Shown here: piece after piece, positions 1-9,110 of the stretch
How positions within the stretch are numbered: the first letter of the stretch is position 1
Layout: the number at the start of each line of letters is the position of its first letter
Assembly (NCBI GenBank): GCA_037044905.1
Contig: JBAOKB010000062.1
Coordinates: 1-64,000 of the forward strand
Reading direction: 5' to 3'
DNA: 64,000 bases
Source of the DNA: Hortaea werneckii
Taxonomy: Eukaryota > Ascomycota > Dothideomycetes > Mycosphaerellales > Teratosphaeriaceae
Program-made: the position numbers and the translations under genes
The notes under the pieces: model-generated
Told to the model about the DNA's origin: nothing
What the model saw: the letters and a program-made list of their open reading frames with translations, nothing else
Database searches by the model: none

Positions 1-45
1 ATTGCTAAGGTTAAACGTAACTTGGTTTGTTCCCTGAACAGCACC
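1..45. other. Untrimmed Oxford Nanopore native-barcode adapter (barcode 8)
   Basis: This stretch lies outside the telomere and is not genomic. Positions 1-14 match the native-barcoding 5' flank (ending AAGGTTAA), 15-38 match the 24-nt native barcode 08 as I recall it from the kit, and 39-45 match the 3' flank CAGCACC(T), lacking only its last T. Telomere repeat starts immediately after. The order flank-barcode-flank-insert is exactly that of a ligated library molecule, so the first read base of the insert was the physical chromosome end. Confidence 0.95.
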
Positions 46-165
46 ACCCTAACCCTAACCCTAACCCTAACCCTAACCCTAACCCTAACCCTAACCCTAA
101 CCCTAACCCTAACCCTAACCCTAACCCTAACCCTAACCCTAACCCTAACCCTAACCCTAACCCTA
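46..165. repeat. Telomere, about 20 copies of CCCTAA
   Basis: A 120-bp uninterrupted array of the C-rich telomere strand (CCCTAA, complement TTAGGG) sits at the left end in the orientation expected of a left chromosome terminus. It ends at CCCTAT before a unique subtelomeric sequence. Length and perfection are typical of the short telomeres of filamentous ascomycetes. Confidence 0.97.
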
Positions 166-291
166 TGCCTCCGGCGGCCCTGGCGTCGGCGCCCTGAACG
201 GCTTCCCCTTTCCTTTTCTCTCTCTTTTTCCTCCCGACAATTGGAACCCTCTTGCCTCCGGCGGCCCTGGCGTCGGCGCCCTGAACGGCTT
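166..291. repeat. Duplicated 39-bp subtelomeric unit
   Basis: An identical 39-bp GC-rich sequence beginning TGCCTCCGGCGG and ending CTGAACGGCTT occurs at 166-204 and again at 253-291, 87 bp apart. Between the copies lies a pyrimidine-rich spacer (205-252). The unit sits directly between the telomere and the helicase gene, the usual place of subtelomere-specific repeats. Confidence 0.9.
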
Positions 292-333
292 GCTCTCTCT
301 TTTACATTTCACTAACATTTCGCCCTGTACTAG

Positions 334-347
334 CTAACCCTAACCCT
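334..347. repeat. Short interstitial telomeric repeat near the helicase 3' end
   Basis: CTAACCCTAACCCT, about two telomere units, separated from the main array by the 39-bp duplication and about 40 bp of other sequence. It lies about 30 bp beyond the stop codon of the helicase gene. It may be a trace of an older chromosome end or of recombination between telomeres. Confidence 0.7.
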
Positions 348-380
348 CAGCCTCCTTCCTCCCTCCTGCCCTCTTCTATC

Positions 381-3300
381 TCAGCTTATATGATACACCA
401 TTCTCACCAACTCGTTCGTTTCCATCATGTTCGTCGCCCGCTTCCGGATCACCCACCTCCATAGTCGGCCCCATTCGTCCTCTTCCAACCCTCCCCCCTC
501 CCAAAATCCCAAACTCCTCTCCATCTCCCCCTCTACCCACCCCCACTCCCACTCCTTTCCCTCCCTCTCTTCCCTCCCCCACATCCTTTGGCTGATTACC
601 GCCCCTCCTATGTCCTCCATCACTCCCTTGTATTGGCATCCTGCCCCCGCAACTCCGCTTCGCTGATATCCTGCCGTTTTACTCCCGCACGCCGCCGTCT
701 TCTCTTCCCATCTTTGACATATGCTCTGCGGCACCCAGCAGAAATTGCACCCGCTGAATCGAGCCATCTGTAGCCGCTTCATCCTCTTCTTCACTTCCGC
801 CATCCTCTCCCCTGCCTCCTTCCCGTGCCCTCTGCACTCTTCCCACCCTCGAGCCCTTTTCGCCCGTTGTATCTGCCCTTGCGCCCAGCACACCGAACAC
901 CCTACCTTCGTCCAATCCTCTAGCCTCTTCACCATCTCGTCTCTGTCTATCTCTCTGCTAGCCCTCTCCGCTAACCTCGACCTCTTCTGCGCTTGCACTC
1001 TTTCTCCCTCTCTACTCATTCCTGTCCTCGCCTCGTTTATGCTTCGCTCCCTCTCCTCTCTCTCTCCTATACTTCTTGCCCTCTTTAGCCCTCTTCCTTC
1101 CTTTGCTGCCTCTTCACACTCATCCCCAGCTTCGGCCAACCCTGACCCTGATTCTCCCTCGTCGTCAACGTTGTCCGTACCTAACTCTGAGCCTCTCGGT
1201 GTTCCATCCTCGCTACCTTGTTCCATCGGCTCTGACCCTGACCCGTCTGCTTCCTCTTGCTCCCTCCTTCTATGCTGCTGTGATGGAACGAACCCCCCTG
1301 TCCTCACTACAACCCTCGCCCTCCTTCCCGTTCTTGTTAACCCTCTACATACATCACACACTTTCTCTCCGTTCTCGCATCCGATCCTGTCCGCCCTCCC
1401 ATCCATCTCCCTGTCTAACACAACCCTCCTACACTTCTCCCCTTCCAGATATTCGTGCATCCCCCTTTCCATCACGAATCCCTTCTCCAAGATTTTCCGA
1501 CCCCCTACTGTGTTGTAGCCTCTCATTAAGATCGCCTCGCTTGCCTCTCCATCTCTTCCTGCCCTTCCACTTTCCTGTGCGTAATCCCTCACCAATTCCT
1601 TCACTCCCACGTGTACCACCACCCTGATGTGTGGTGCATCCACCCCCATTCCCATCGCTGTCGTCGCCGCGAACACTCTGTGCGTCCCCTTGACCAGCTG
1701 TTCCAGAATCTTCCTTTTCATTTCTTCGTCTCCGACCCTCCTGTAGTACACTGGACACCTCAGCACTTCTCCAATCTTCTTGCACTGCTCTACCCTCCGG
1801 CAGTACACTATGATCTGTCCCTCCTCGTGTTCTTCCAGTTTCTTTCTTACCAACTCCGCTACCCTCTCCTCTTCTTCTCGCCGGTCGTACTCGACCACCT
1901 GGTAAGCGATGTTCCTCCTCGTCGTCGAGTCTCTTATCATCCGTACCGTCCTCTTCTCCAAGCCCATCGCTTCGAGCCAGCTCGACTCTTCCTTCGGTGG
2001 CAACGTTGCCGTGAGATACACCATCTGGCATCCCTTCCTGGCGAACTCCGCTAGCTCGAGCACTTTCGGCCTCCATGTCTCTGTCGAGTCCAGAACGATG
2101 TGGCTCTCGTCGACTACTATCCTGTCTAGCTCTCCGGTAGCTAGCTTGTCGTTGATGAACCTGTTGAACGCCTTCGTTACTGCGCTCTCGGGTGTTACTA
2201 GCACGATCCTCGCGTGCCTGGCGCTCTGGTCGGGCCATCTCCCGGCGTTGAGTCCGATCTCCTTGCATCTCCTCTCTAGATCGCTCCTTAGCGATATCAA
2301 CGGCACCACTACCACCGTCACCCCTCCGACTGAGCAGAATGCCGGTAGCATGAACATCAGACTCTTGCCTCCTCCGGTCCTCATGACCATTACTACCTTC
2401 GGCTCGCCCGATACGATTGCCTTTAGCCCTTCCAGTTGTGAGCCTCTAAATGAAGCGTTCGGCCCCAGCATTTCCCTCAGACTCACGTTCAAGTCTGCCC
2501 TCCTCAACTTCGCCCACCTCTCTTCTTCTACCATCTTCCTGTATTTCTCCAGATCGATCGTCGGCTTTCCATTACCTGTCGCAGTGGACGGCCACCTGAT
2601 GAAGTGGTGCCATGACACGCTCACCTTTCTGAACGATGCCTGCTCGGACTGCGTGCTGAACGGGTTCTCTGTCGTCAAGATCCCGTAGATCAACTCTTCC
2701 ATCCTTTTACTGTGTCCGGATTGCATCTGCCTATCTTCTGTTGTTACTCCTTCGTACAACCGATCGAGCTGTTTTGTCACTTCTTCCTCTGGGCAGTGTA
2801 CCCTTTGGATGGCTGGGTATAGCTGCCTCCATGTCGACGGCGTTACAAAGAATCCGGCCTGGCATTTTGATAGCTCCCTCTTCATCACCCTCTTCAGCCT
2901 CTCTGTGTTCCAGAAGCCGTCTATGCTGAGTGCCTGCAGCTTGCCCTCTTTCGCTTTTCCTCCATTCCTCGGCCTGCTTCGCGCCTCCCTCCCACTGACC
3001 ATCCGATCTCCTGCCGTTCCTTCGTCATCACCTCCATCCGCCTCGCTTTCACTGCTCGGGCTTGTGCTCGATTCGCTCTCGCTTCCTGAACTGCCCTCTT
3101 CCCCGTCGCTTTCCCTTCCTCCTTCTTCGCTCCCACTCTCCTCCTCCTCCCTGACTCCGTCGACCTCGCCTTCCCATTTCTTTTCCGGCTCCGGCTCCCA
3201 CAGATATTTGCTGAAGTCGAACTCGCCCCTGACTTCCCACCTGAGCATGTGCACGAACGGTTCCACTAGCCACAAATGGTACACCAACAGCTTTCCCACC

Positions 3301-4469
3301 TCTTGCGGCAGATACCTGTGGATTATCTTCGCTTCGCCGCTCTTGCTGTAGCCTTTGTGGTAGCCCGTCACCAGCTCGACCATGCCATTGTCAACAAAAA
3401 CACCCCTCTGCGCTCGCGCACTCTCTCCGTTCTCGGTCCTGATGCTGACAACTTCCGTCCCTCTGGCTGGAGCTCCCCCTGCCATGTGACACAACACTAT
3501 CAGCTCCTCCTTGAACAGAGTCACCTCCCGGAAGTACTGCTCCACCTTGGTCGTGTTCCACTTTAGCTCACTCCTGTCCCTCACTTCACTCATGTCGATA
3601 TTTTGTAGAAAGTACTTGGTTATTCGGTCCTCTCTCATGGCCCGGCTCCACAACCACTTCCTGCTCTCCACGTCTTTCCCGTCCGGCCTCCTGACTCTGC
3701 CCAAGACTTCATCGTTTCTCTCATCGTCCAAGAAGCTCCAACCCTCGGTGAGATCGCTTGGGTTGTCGAACAGTCTGTCCAGATGCAAGATCGGCAGTTC
3801 CTCCTCTTGCTGTAAGAACATCAACCGCTTCGTGAGCCTCCCCAGACACCTTTCCCACAGCGAGTGTAGTGCATCTCTGAGATCTCCCATGCTGAAGCTG
3901 ATCTTGTCGATGGCGACCTGTTGGCATCTGTTCATCCAAGTGACCCGTGCCCCGGCTTTCTCCGTGAACCTGATCCTCATTCCAAAAGTCTTCATGTGCA
4001 AGACCCTGTCCATCGGGCTCGCTGGTCCCCCGTATTCCTGAAGACACAACAGCCTGGGCACCATATCGTGCACCCCTTCTACAATGCTGACCGCTTCTTT
4101 TCTCGCCTCACTCTCACCTATCCCGGCTCCGATCAGCCGGTCGATGTCGTCTTGCCTCTGCTTGTAAGCCATGAACACCACCAGAGCCTTACAGACCGTG
4201 ACGATGGCCGCCAGCTTCGGCGTGAAGTTGAACACGCTTACCCATCCTGCGTCTTCGGTGTCCAAGCCGAGAACTGCCAATGCGGACAGAAAGCCGCTTT
4301 GGAACTCGTCGTCTAGCAGCTCCTGGTCGAGCATGCTGGCCCAGAAAAGAACGATGGACCATTGTAACTCGTCTTCGCAGACCTTTCTGGCTCCCTTGTC
4401 TAGAGCGGCGGTCTCTCGTCTGGCGAGACTTTGCATTGCTCCCAGCCTCCTCGCTTGCCCATCCGTCAA
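381..4469 (-). CDS. Telomere-linked RecQ-type DNA helicase, helicase body
   Basis: Open frame of about 1,362 codons transcribed toward the telomere. It has a complete SF2/RecQ helicase core: Walker A TGGGKS near residue 696, motif Ia VVVPLISLRSDL, motif Ib VTPESA, Walker B DESH (near 786), motif III TATLPP, motif V TTAMGMGVDAP and motif VI QESGRAGRDG (near 970). A Cys pair CDVC and a C-terminal GCSVCW / GCNFCW region follow, as in fungal telomere-linked helicases. An acidic Ser/Glu linker precedes the core. No ATG sits at the 5' end of this frame; the first usable codon shown is TTG, because the true N-terminus lies upstream in another frame (see next entry). Such helicases are a fixed part of subtelomeres in many ascomycetes and probably act in telomere maintenance by recombination; that role is inferred. 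The body is undamaged, but the gene as a whole looks broken. Confidence 0.88.
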   Translation of the reverse strand: MTDGQARRLGAMQSLARRETAALDKGARKVCEDELQWSIVLFWASMLDQELLDDEFQSGFLSALAVLGLDTEDAGWVSVFNFTPKLAAIVTVCKALVVFMAYKQRQDDIDRLIGAGIGESEARKEAVSIVEGVHDMVPRLLCLQEYGGPASPMDRVLHMKTFGMRIRFTEKAGARVTWMNRCQQVAIDKISFSMGDLRDALHSLWERCLGRLTKRLMFLQQEEELPILHLDRLFDNPSDLTEGWSFLDDERNDEVLGRVRRPDGKDVESRKWLWSRAMREDRITKYFLQNIDMSEVRDRSELKWNTTKVEQYFREVTLFKEELIVLCHMAGGAPARGTEVVSIRTENGESARAQRGVFVDNGMVELVTGYHKGYSKSGEAKIIHRYLPQEVGKLLVYHLWLVEPFVHMLRWEVRGEFDFSKYLWEPEPEKKWEGEVDGVREEEESGSEEGGRESDGEEGSSGSESESSTSPSSESEADGGDDEGTAGDRMVSGREARSRPRNGGKAKEGKLQALSIDGFWNTERLKRVMKRELSKCQAGFFVTPSTWRQLYPAIQRVHCPEEEVTKQLDRLYEGVTTEDRQMQSGHSKRMEELIYGILTTENPFSTQSEQASFRKVSVSWHHFIRWPSTATGNGKPTIDLEKYRKMVEEERWAKLRRADLNVSLREMLGPNASFRGSQLEGLKAIVSGEPKVVMVMRTGGGKSLMFMLPAFCSVGGVTVVVVPLISLRSDLERRCKEIGLNAGRWPDQSARHARIVLVTPESAVTKAFNRFINDKLATGELDRIVVDESHIVLDSTETWRPKVLELAEFARKGCQMVYLTATLPPKEESSWLEAMGLEKRTVRMIRDSTTRRNIAYQVVEYDRREEEERVAELVRKKLEEHEEGQIIVYCRRVEQCKKIGEVLRCPVYYRRVGDEEMKRKILEQLVKGTHRVFAATTAMGMGVDAPHIRVVVHVGVKELVRDYAQESGRAGRDGEASEAILMRGYNTVGGRKILEKGFVMERGMHEYLEGEKCRRVVLDREMDGRADRIGCENGEKVCDVCRGLTRTGRRARVVVRTGGFVPSQQHRRREQEEADGSGSEPMEQGSEDGTPRGSELGTDNVDDEGESGSGLAEAGDECEEAAKEGRGLKRARSIGEREERERSINEARTGMSREGERVQAQKRSRLAERASREIDRDEMVKRLEDWTKVGCSVCWAQGQIQRAKRARGWEECRGHGKEAGERMAEVKKRMKRLQMARFSGCNFCWVPQSICQRWEEKTAACGSKTAGYQRSGVAGAGCQYKGVMEDIGGAVISQRMWGREEREGKEWEWGWVEGEMERSLGFWEGGGLEEDEWGRLWRWVIRKRATNMMETNELVRMVYHIS

Positions 4470-5481
4470 CGTGTAGTCTGGCTTGTTCTCCCATGTCTCT
4501 CCTCCAAAGATATCTTAGCATTGATACCCAGACCCTGGAGTATTTCTTCTTCGTACTGGCCTCGTGTTTGCTGTAGAATGGAGTCTCGTTGTTCGCGGCC
4601 CCGGTTTCCTTCCTGTTCACGTAGTGAAGAGCGGACCTTGGGATCGTCCGCGGACTGCTAACGTCCATGGCCTTCTTGATCACCCTGCCGGTCGCTCTGC
4701 AAGCTCTCTCGATCGCCTCCTCTTCTTCATCCACGCTCTCTATCCCCCGCTCGTCCGCCTCAAGCTTTGGCGCCGCACTTAGACTAGCCCGTAGCTCTTC
4801 TTTCTCAAACCCAGCCAGATGGTGAGCCCAGCTGGTGTGTTCCAGCCATGGATCCATTTTAGACCTAACATTGCTAACGTTCACCTTCCTGTAATGGTGC
4901 GCCTCCCGCAGCTTCCTCTTAAGTCCATCGGCTACCTCATCTGTCAACTTCTGCGCCCTGTCCTCGGGCTCGCAGCCATGACCGCCTCCTAGCATCCGTG
5001 GCGCTGGCGGTAGCACTTTAAAGAGCTTAGTCCACTGCGCATACTTAAAGAATCTCTAATAGTAGTGACCTTCCGTGAACGGCTAGTTTGCGGCGGGTCG
5101 ACTCCTCAAACTCCCTCGACCTCCTCTGCTTTTGGCGCTGTTCCAGCCGTGTTCCTTTCTATAGTGCGCCTCGATCCCCTTTTTACTCTCCCTTAGCAAC
5201 CCGTACGCTTTGTACTGTGAGCATTGCTCGATGACCGGGCCGAGCTCCTGGATCGCTTCCTGTTCGGCGGCGGGGTACACGACGTCTTCTGACCTATAAG
5301 CGACGTGGTCGAGTTTTTCCACTTGTTCGATTATTCCTTTCCTAGTGCTCACTGTTAGCGTCTGGTGACTTTGGCTGAGATGCGCCTTGATTTGGTCTGG
5401 AACCACTGCAAACTTGCAATCTCTACAAACGATGATTTGAAAATTCTGGAAGTGTACGAACAGACTCTCAAAAGCGTCCAT
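4470..5481 (-). pseudogene. N-terminal zinc-finger part of the telomere-linked helicase, separated by stops and a frameshift
   Basis: Two open pieces in one frame belong upstream of the helicase body. The first starts with ATG at 5481 and holds a C2H2-like finger (CRDC...HLSQSH) of the OrsD/DUF3505 type that opens many telomere-linked helicases. It ends at TAG 5083-5085; a second TAG in the same frame is at 5056-5058. The frame then stays open (including KKKYSRVWVSML, YLWRR) to about 4500, where the homologous reading continues in the next frame as TWENKPDYTL and enters the helicase body. Both TAGs could come from CAG by C-to-T change, the RIP type. The single-base shift around 4480-4516 could be real or a nanopore indel. 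An intron does not explain the gap: no GT...AG pair of usual length fits. Confidence 0.75.
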
Positions 5482-5771
5482 GGTGTATTAGCTGTCGAGC
5501 AACGTGTCTGTCCTGATGTTTCGGTCGGCGGCCTCGCCTGGGCTCAGCTGCACCGACCCCTGTCACAGAATTTTCGCGATCCCTGTCGCGATGGCGCGGT
5601 CACACATGATGGGGTTGAACGTTAGCTACATGCTACAAGAGTCGGTGGTCTTGCTGGGTGCTTTTCTGCACCTTTGTTGGTGTATTTCTATCTACCCTAC
5701 CTCTTCGCGAGCGTCCAGCCTGCGCTTCCGGCGGTCCCTCAATTCCAGCCGAACCGCCGTTACGCCCGCCG

Positions 5772-5784
5772 ACCCTAACCCTAA
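5772..5784. repeat. Interstitial telomeric repeat ACCCTAACCCTAA
   Basis: Two telomere units in the same orientation as the terminal array, 5.6 kb inward. Position just upstream of the helicase 5' end suggests it marks the inner border of a mobile or recombining subtelomeric block that carries the helicase. Confidence 0.75.
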
Positions 5785-5941
5785 GCCTTTGCGAGCGGAA
5801 CTTCACACAGAATGTCGGGATTTTCGAACCGCGATAACAATTCACCACGCGGGTCTCCCGCTCCGATGTTGAAAACTCACGAGTAAAGTGCCTACGGATT
5901 GGAAACTCACCGAGTTTGAAACGATTCCGACCGGTACTTTT

Positions 5942-6033
5942 CATTCCTTCTGCCCCCGGTTTTTCATGGAATCTGCCCCCTCCGGCGAATTCGGTGGCCC
6001 GTGCCCCCCACGCATTATCATGGAATCCGCCCC
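5942..6033. repeat. Three short related units of the form CATGGAATCTGCCCC
   Basis: Units at 5942-5957 (CATTCCTTCTGCCCCC), 5965-5980 (CATGGAATCTGCCCCC) and 6019-6033 (CATGGAATCCGCCCC) share their beginning and end. Spacing is irregular (23 and 54 bp). They look like a decayed short tandem or a repeated protein-binding site. Confidence 0.5.
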
Positions 6034-6034
6034 G

Positions 6035-7539
6035 GATTCTTTGAAGGATTGAGGGTAGGATTCCTGCAAGCATCGCAGGCCCCAGGCGGCTAACAACAAA
6101 TTCCGAAGTCGCCACAATGACCTACAGTAAAACTTCTTCTCCCCCATTCTAGATGAGCATCTTGCTAATGTTAGACATCATCAGTAAAATCCAAAACAAC
6201 AATACCCGTGCCAAACATACTCGACTAGAGCGATAACGATTCGAACCCTGTGGGCACTAAGTACATTTTCATGGAACATGCAGCGGGCGATCAGCTGCAT
6301 AACTGCTGGAGCGAGATGTCGTCGCTTCAACACCGTGAAGTCATTTAGTCCATTTCTAGAATGATAGGGCAGATGACAAAACTTGAATTTCCGGCCTTTG
6401 GAAGCATCTATTTCCAAGATGCACCGGTGGATCCTGCCTTGAAGATCATGTTCGAAGATGGATTCTGTATAGGTCCTCATTGCGGTCCGGTTTACTGGAA
6501 CTATAGTCCTAGGGAGGGTAGCTTTTATGGCAACAATGGCTACGACCATGGGCCATGTAAGTCATGTGCTTCGACTTCTTCATCTTCTCTAGGGCATGAT
6601 TAACCCTAGGTTGTAAGGAAAGACTTGCACGAATTTTGCACTGGCCTTATAGCCTCAGCTCGCTCACGGATACTAGTCGATGGTTTGGAAGGGAGGAAGC
6701 CATCGTACTAGGGTACGATCGAAGAGCATCGTGACTTGTTGAATGTCAATGAAAAAATACTTCACCAGCTCATCAAGAGCTCGCTCTTAATAAATAGCTC
6801 GAGACCTACCCTGCTACATGCGGACCTCCACAAGAGAAATATTTTCGTGTCAAGCACTAAGCCTGCAGAGGTCACAGCAATCATCGACTAGCAAGCCAGC
6901 GCCGTGGAGCCAGCATACATATACGGAAACGAGACTCCCGATCTAGCTATGAGACCACTTGGAGAAGAGATGTTCGACGACTCAAACAATGACGCTGTTC
7001 AGGACTCGCTCTCTCAAAAGGAACGGGATGCAAGAGCAATGCAGGAAAGGGACTTGCAGCTTTGTAAGGACGCTTTCGAAACCTACATAAAAGGTTTTGC
7101 GCCAGTCATTGGGAAAGCTCGCAGCCTCGATGGGCTTCTCTTCCGCCCTTTCCTCCATTGCAATACTTCCTGGAGAGACAGCATAACTGCTGTGCGGCAT
7201 GACCTTGTTGAACTGTCCAGAAGATGGAAGGATATAGGTCTGGCTAGTGCTTGTCCCTATGCTCCTACAGAGGACGAGTTGCAAACACACGAAAGGTTTT
7301 ATGCCGATTTCCAAACCGCTCAAGACTTGAAGCTGGCTCTCATGCAGAGATTGCGTACTGACTCTGACGGTTGGGTATCGAGCTCTGATTGGGATATTAT
7401 CAAATCTTGTCACGATGAAATGTTTTTGGAGTGGCTGCAAGTGGCAAAAGAGGCTGCTCGAGAAGACGGAAGCTTGACAGAGGCAAAAGCGAGGGAAATG
7501 TGGCCGTTTGATCAAGTATTAGAGTCAGGAGAGAAATGA
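6035..7539 (+). pseudogene. Aminoglycoside-phosphotransferase / AIM9-like kinase-fold pseudogene, RIP-like stops
   Basis: Almost the whole length of a fungal phosphotransferase (APH, AIM9-like) can be read in one frame. Conserved pieces in order: RRLTTNSEVATMTY (exon ending 6126), an intron 6127-6184 (GTAAAA...CATCAG), TTIPVPNILD, GTKYIFMEHAAG, KLEFPAFGSIYF, GFCIGPHCGPVYWN, the catalytic LLHADLHKRNIF (HxDxxxxN), IIDxQ and EPAYIYGNETPDLA, then an open C-terminal 211 codons from 6904. The frame is interrupted by TAG at 6226-6228, 6346-6348, 6709-6711 and 6889-6891; two of these stand where the family has Trp (LDW, IIDWQ). A second intron starts at GTAAGT 6557, but its acceptor is unclear and further stops at 6601 and 6607 may be intronic. 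Frame is otherwise kept, so substitutions rather than indels killed the gene. Confidence 0.8.
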
Positions 7540-7965
7540 CAACATACCTCATCCAGACTCTGCTTCCCTACTTAAGTGCAATACCAACATCTTCCAAGAT
7601 TTATGCCGAGAATCTTCACCTGTCGTTAAACCCATCGAATGTCCCATATGGGTTTTGCAAAATCCACATGCATCAGGAAGATCAAGTGTTGCAATCGCCA
7701 TTTGTGGCTGCGCATTTTCCATTGCACAAGAAGTGGACGTCCACTGTTCCAGACCCTATCTTCCGTGTATTTCGAAACAATGATACTGCATGCAAAGTGT
7801 TAGGATTCTTCAAGGCCTCGTTGTCTTCCGGAAGGCAGCGGCCCTAGCGGTTACGTCTCCCATGCGGAGCTCATTAAACTGCGCCGCCGCCTAGAGGAAA
7901 CAAAGACTTGAAGCGGCCTTTTCGGCTTCACACGACGAGGTAGCCGTAGGGCGTCAATTGGTATC
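7540..7965. other. Intergenic, nothing recognised
   Basis: A 103-codon open frame begins at 7536, overlapping the end of the pseudogene, but it resembles nothing known and has no second supporting feature. Otherwise no repeats or RNA genes seen. Confidence 0.4.
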
Positions 7966-9110
7966 TTAATCTATTTCCTCTACATCAAACCAAGGATGCA
8001 TAAGCGCTTGTGTCGCCGTCATTCGTTTCTTCGGATCAAGATTCATCAGCCTCGTGATAACATCTCGAAAGCTTTCGTCTTGCTGTGTCTCAGGCCATTC
8101 TACGAATGGCTTGTACGGAATGTAGTCCGCATTTCTCTCATCCCACAACAGTGAAATGATCTCACAGCTGGTCTCGTCGTCGCCTACATGTGTCAATAGG
8201 CCGTTGATGCCGTCCTTGTCTCCGAAGTACGACACAAGCCGCTGCAGACGAATTGCCAAGGGCTCTGCGCCTTGAAATACAAATTGCTGGAAATCTTCGT
8301 CGTCTTCGCAGACCATCTTGTCACACATGGCAAAAATGCACTGCTGTTATTAGCCGTGAATGGCTTTGTTAAACATTCATTGTGAAAACATACCACAAGA
8401 CCGAAGGAGAACATGTCTGTAGGTTTGCCGAGCTCGCCTCTCAAATGAGCCTCCACGCTTCGCCAAACATCGTTTCCTGCGAGCATGCCCTTGATACATC
8501 GCCCACCTGGTAAATGCGCGGCGTTCTCTAGATCAGAGAGCATGACTCGCTCTACAGTCGTAGACTCGTCATGCTGCTCGTAGTCTACTAGGATATTGTC
8601 TGGTTTGACATCTTGCTATTGTTAGCAAGTTTTTGAGCAAAGTCAAGTCCTCGTACCTACCCAAGTGGACAACATCGCGCTCGTGAAGGTCAGCAATAGC
8701 TTCGAGCGATGTTCTTAAAATGCGACGTCGAGCGTGCATCGATGGTCGCTGTCTAAGGAGTTTCAAGAAGTCACTTTTGAGATAATCATAGACGAATATG
8801 CGCCGCTGGGGTATTGTGTCGATTGGTAATCGTAATCGTTTGTGTGAGCCGTGCTGAAGCTGGGGCCATATTCCTTCGTTGAAGTGGTCGTGAATATGCT
8901 CCGGAATATCTTTCAAGACATACTCACGCTGCCCGTGTCTGATCTGCATTAGCGATGGCCAACTAGCCGCTGTCCTTACACTTACGTCGCTACCCAAACA
9001 TTACCCAAGAGCGGCCTGGATTGAAGCAGCGCCTTGAAGCGGTACCGCCGATCGGTGGCTCCTACAAGCTCTCTGGGTACATATGCGAACTTGCCGGCAA
9101 CAGAAGACAT
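7966..9110 (-). CDS. Divergent protein kinase-like protein, four exons
   Basis: Reconstructed exons 9110-8986, 8938-8661, 8611-8394 and 8340-7966 join in frame to 331 aa with introns of 47, 49 and 53 nt, all GT...AG. The product has a kinase fold: presumed ATP lysine in YVLK (residue 51), hinge-like VYDYL, catalytic loop HLDVKPDN (Asp135, HLD in place of HRD), metal-binding motif SDLE (Asp161, DLE in place of DFG), and a C-lobe with PTDMFSFGLV and LDPKKRMTATQALMHPWF, typical of the last helices of Ser/Thr kinases. The N-lobe is short, and no Gly-rich loop is evident. Because the key residues Lys, Asp, Asn and Asp remain, activity is possible. The start ATG at 9110 is the first in frame, but the same frame stays open upstream to about 9265 without an ATG, so an upstream exon is possible. 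Confidence 0.8.

Larger units (their letters stand above)
5482..6034. other. Subtelomere-internal junction, no gene seen
   Basis: This stretch separates the helicase from the next pseudogene. It carries an interstitial telomere repeat and three short related units (both listed separately). No reading frame in it resembles a protein I know. The 3' part of it may contain the lost first exon of the phosphotransferase pseudogene. Confidence 0.6.

Noticed and set aside
22..315. 97-codon open frame made of Thr-Leu repeats
   Set aside because: It is the translation of the adapter and telomere array, not a gene.
721..1518. Long Ser/Pro/Leu-rich open frames on the plus strand across 427-4782
   Set aside because: They are antisense shadows of the helicase gene; the minus frame has all helicase motifs.
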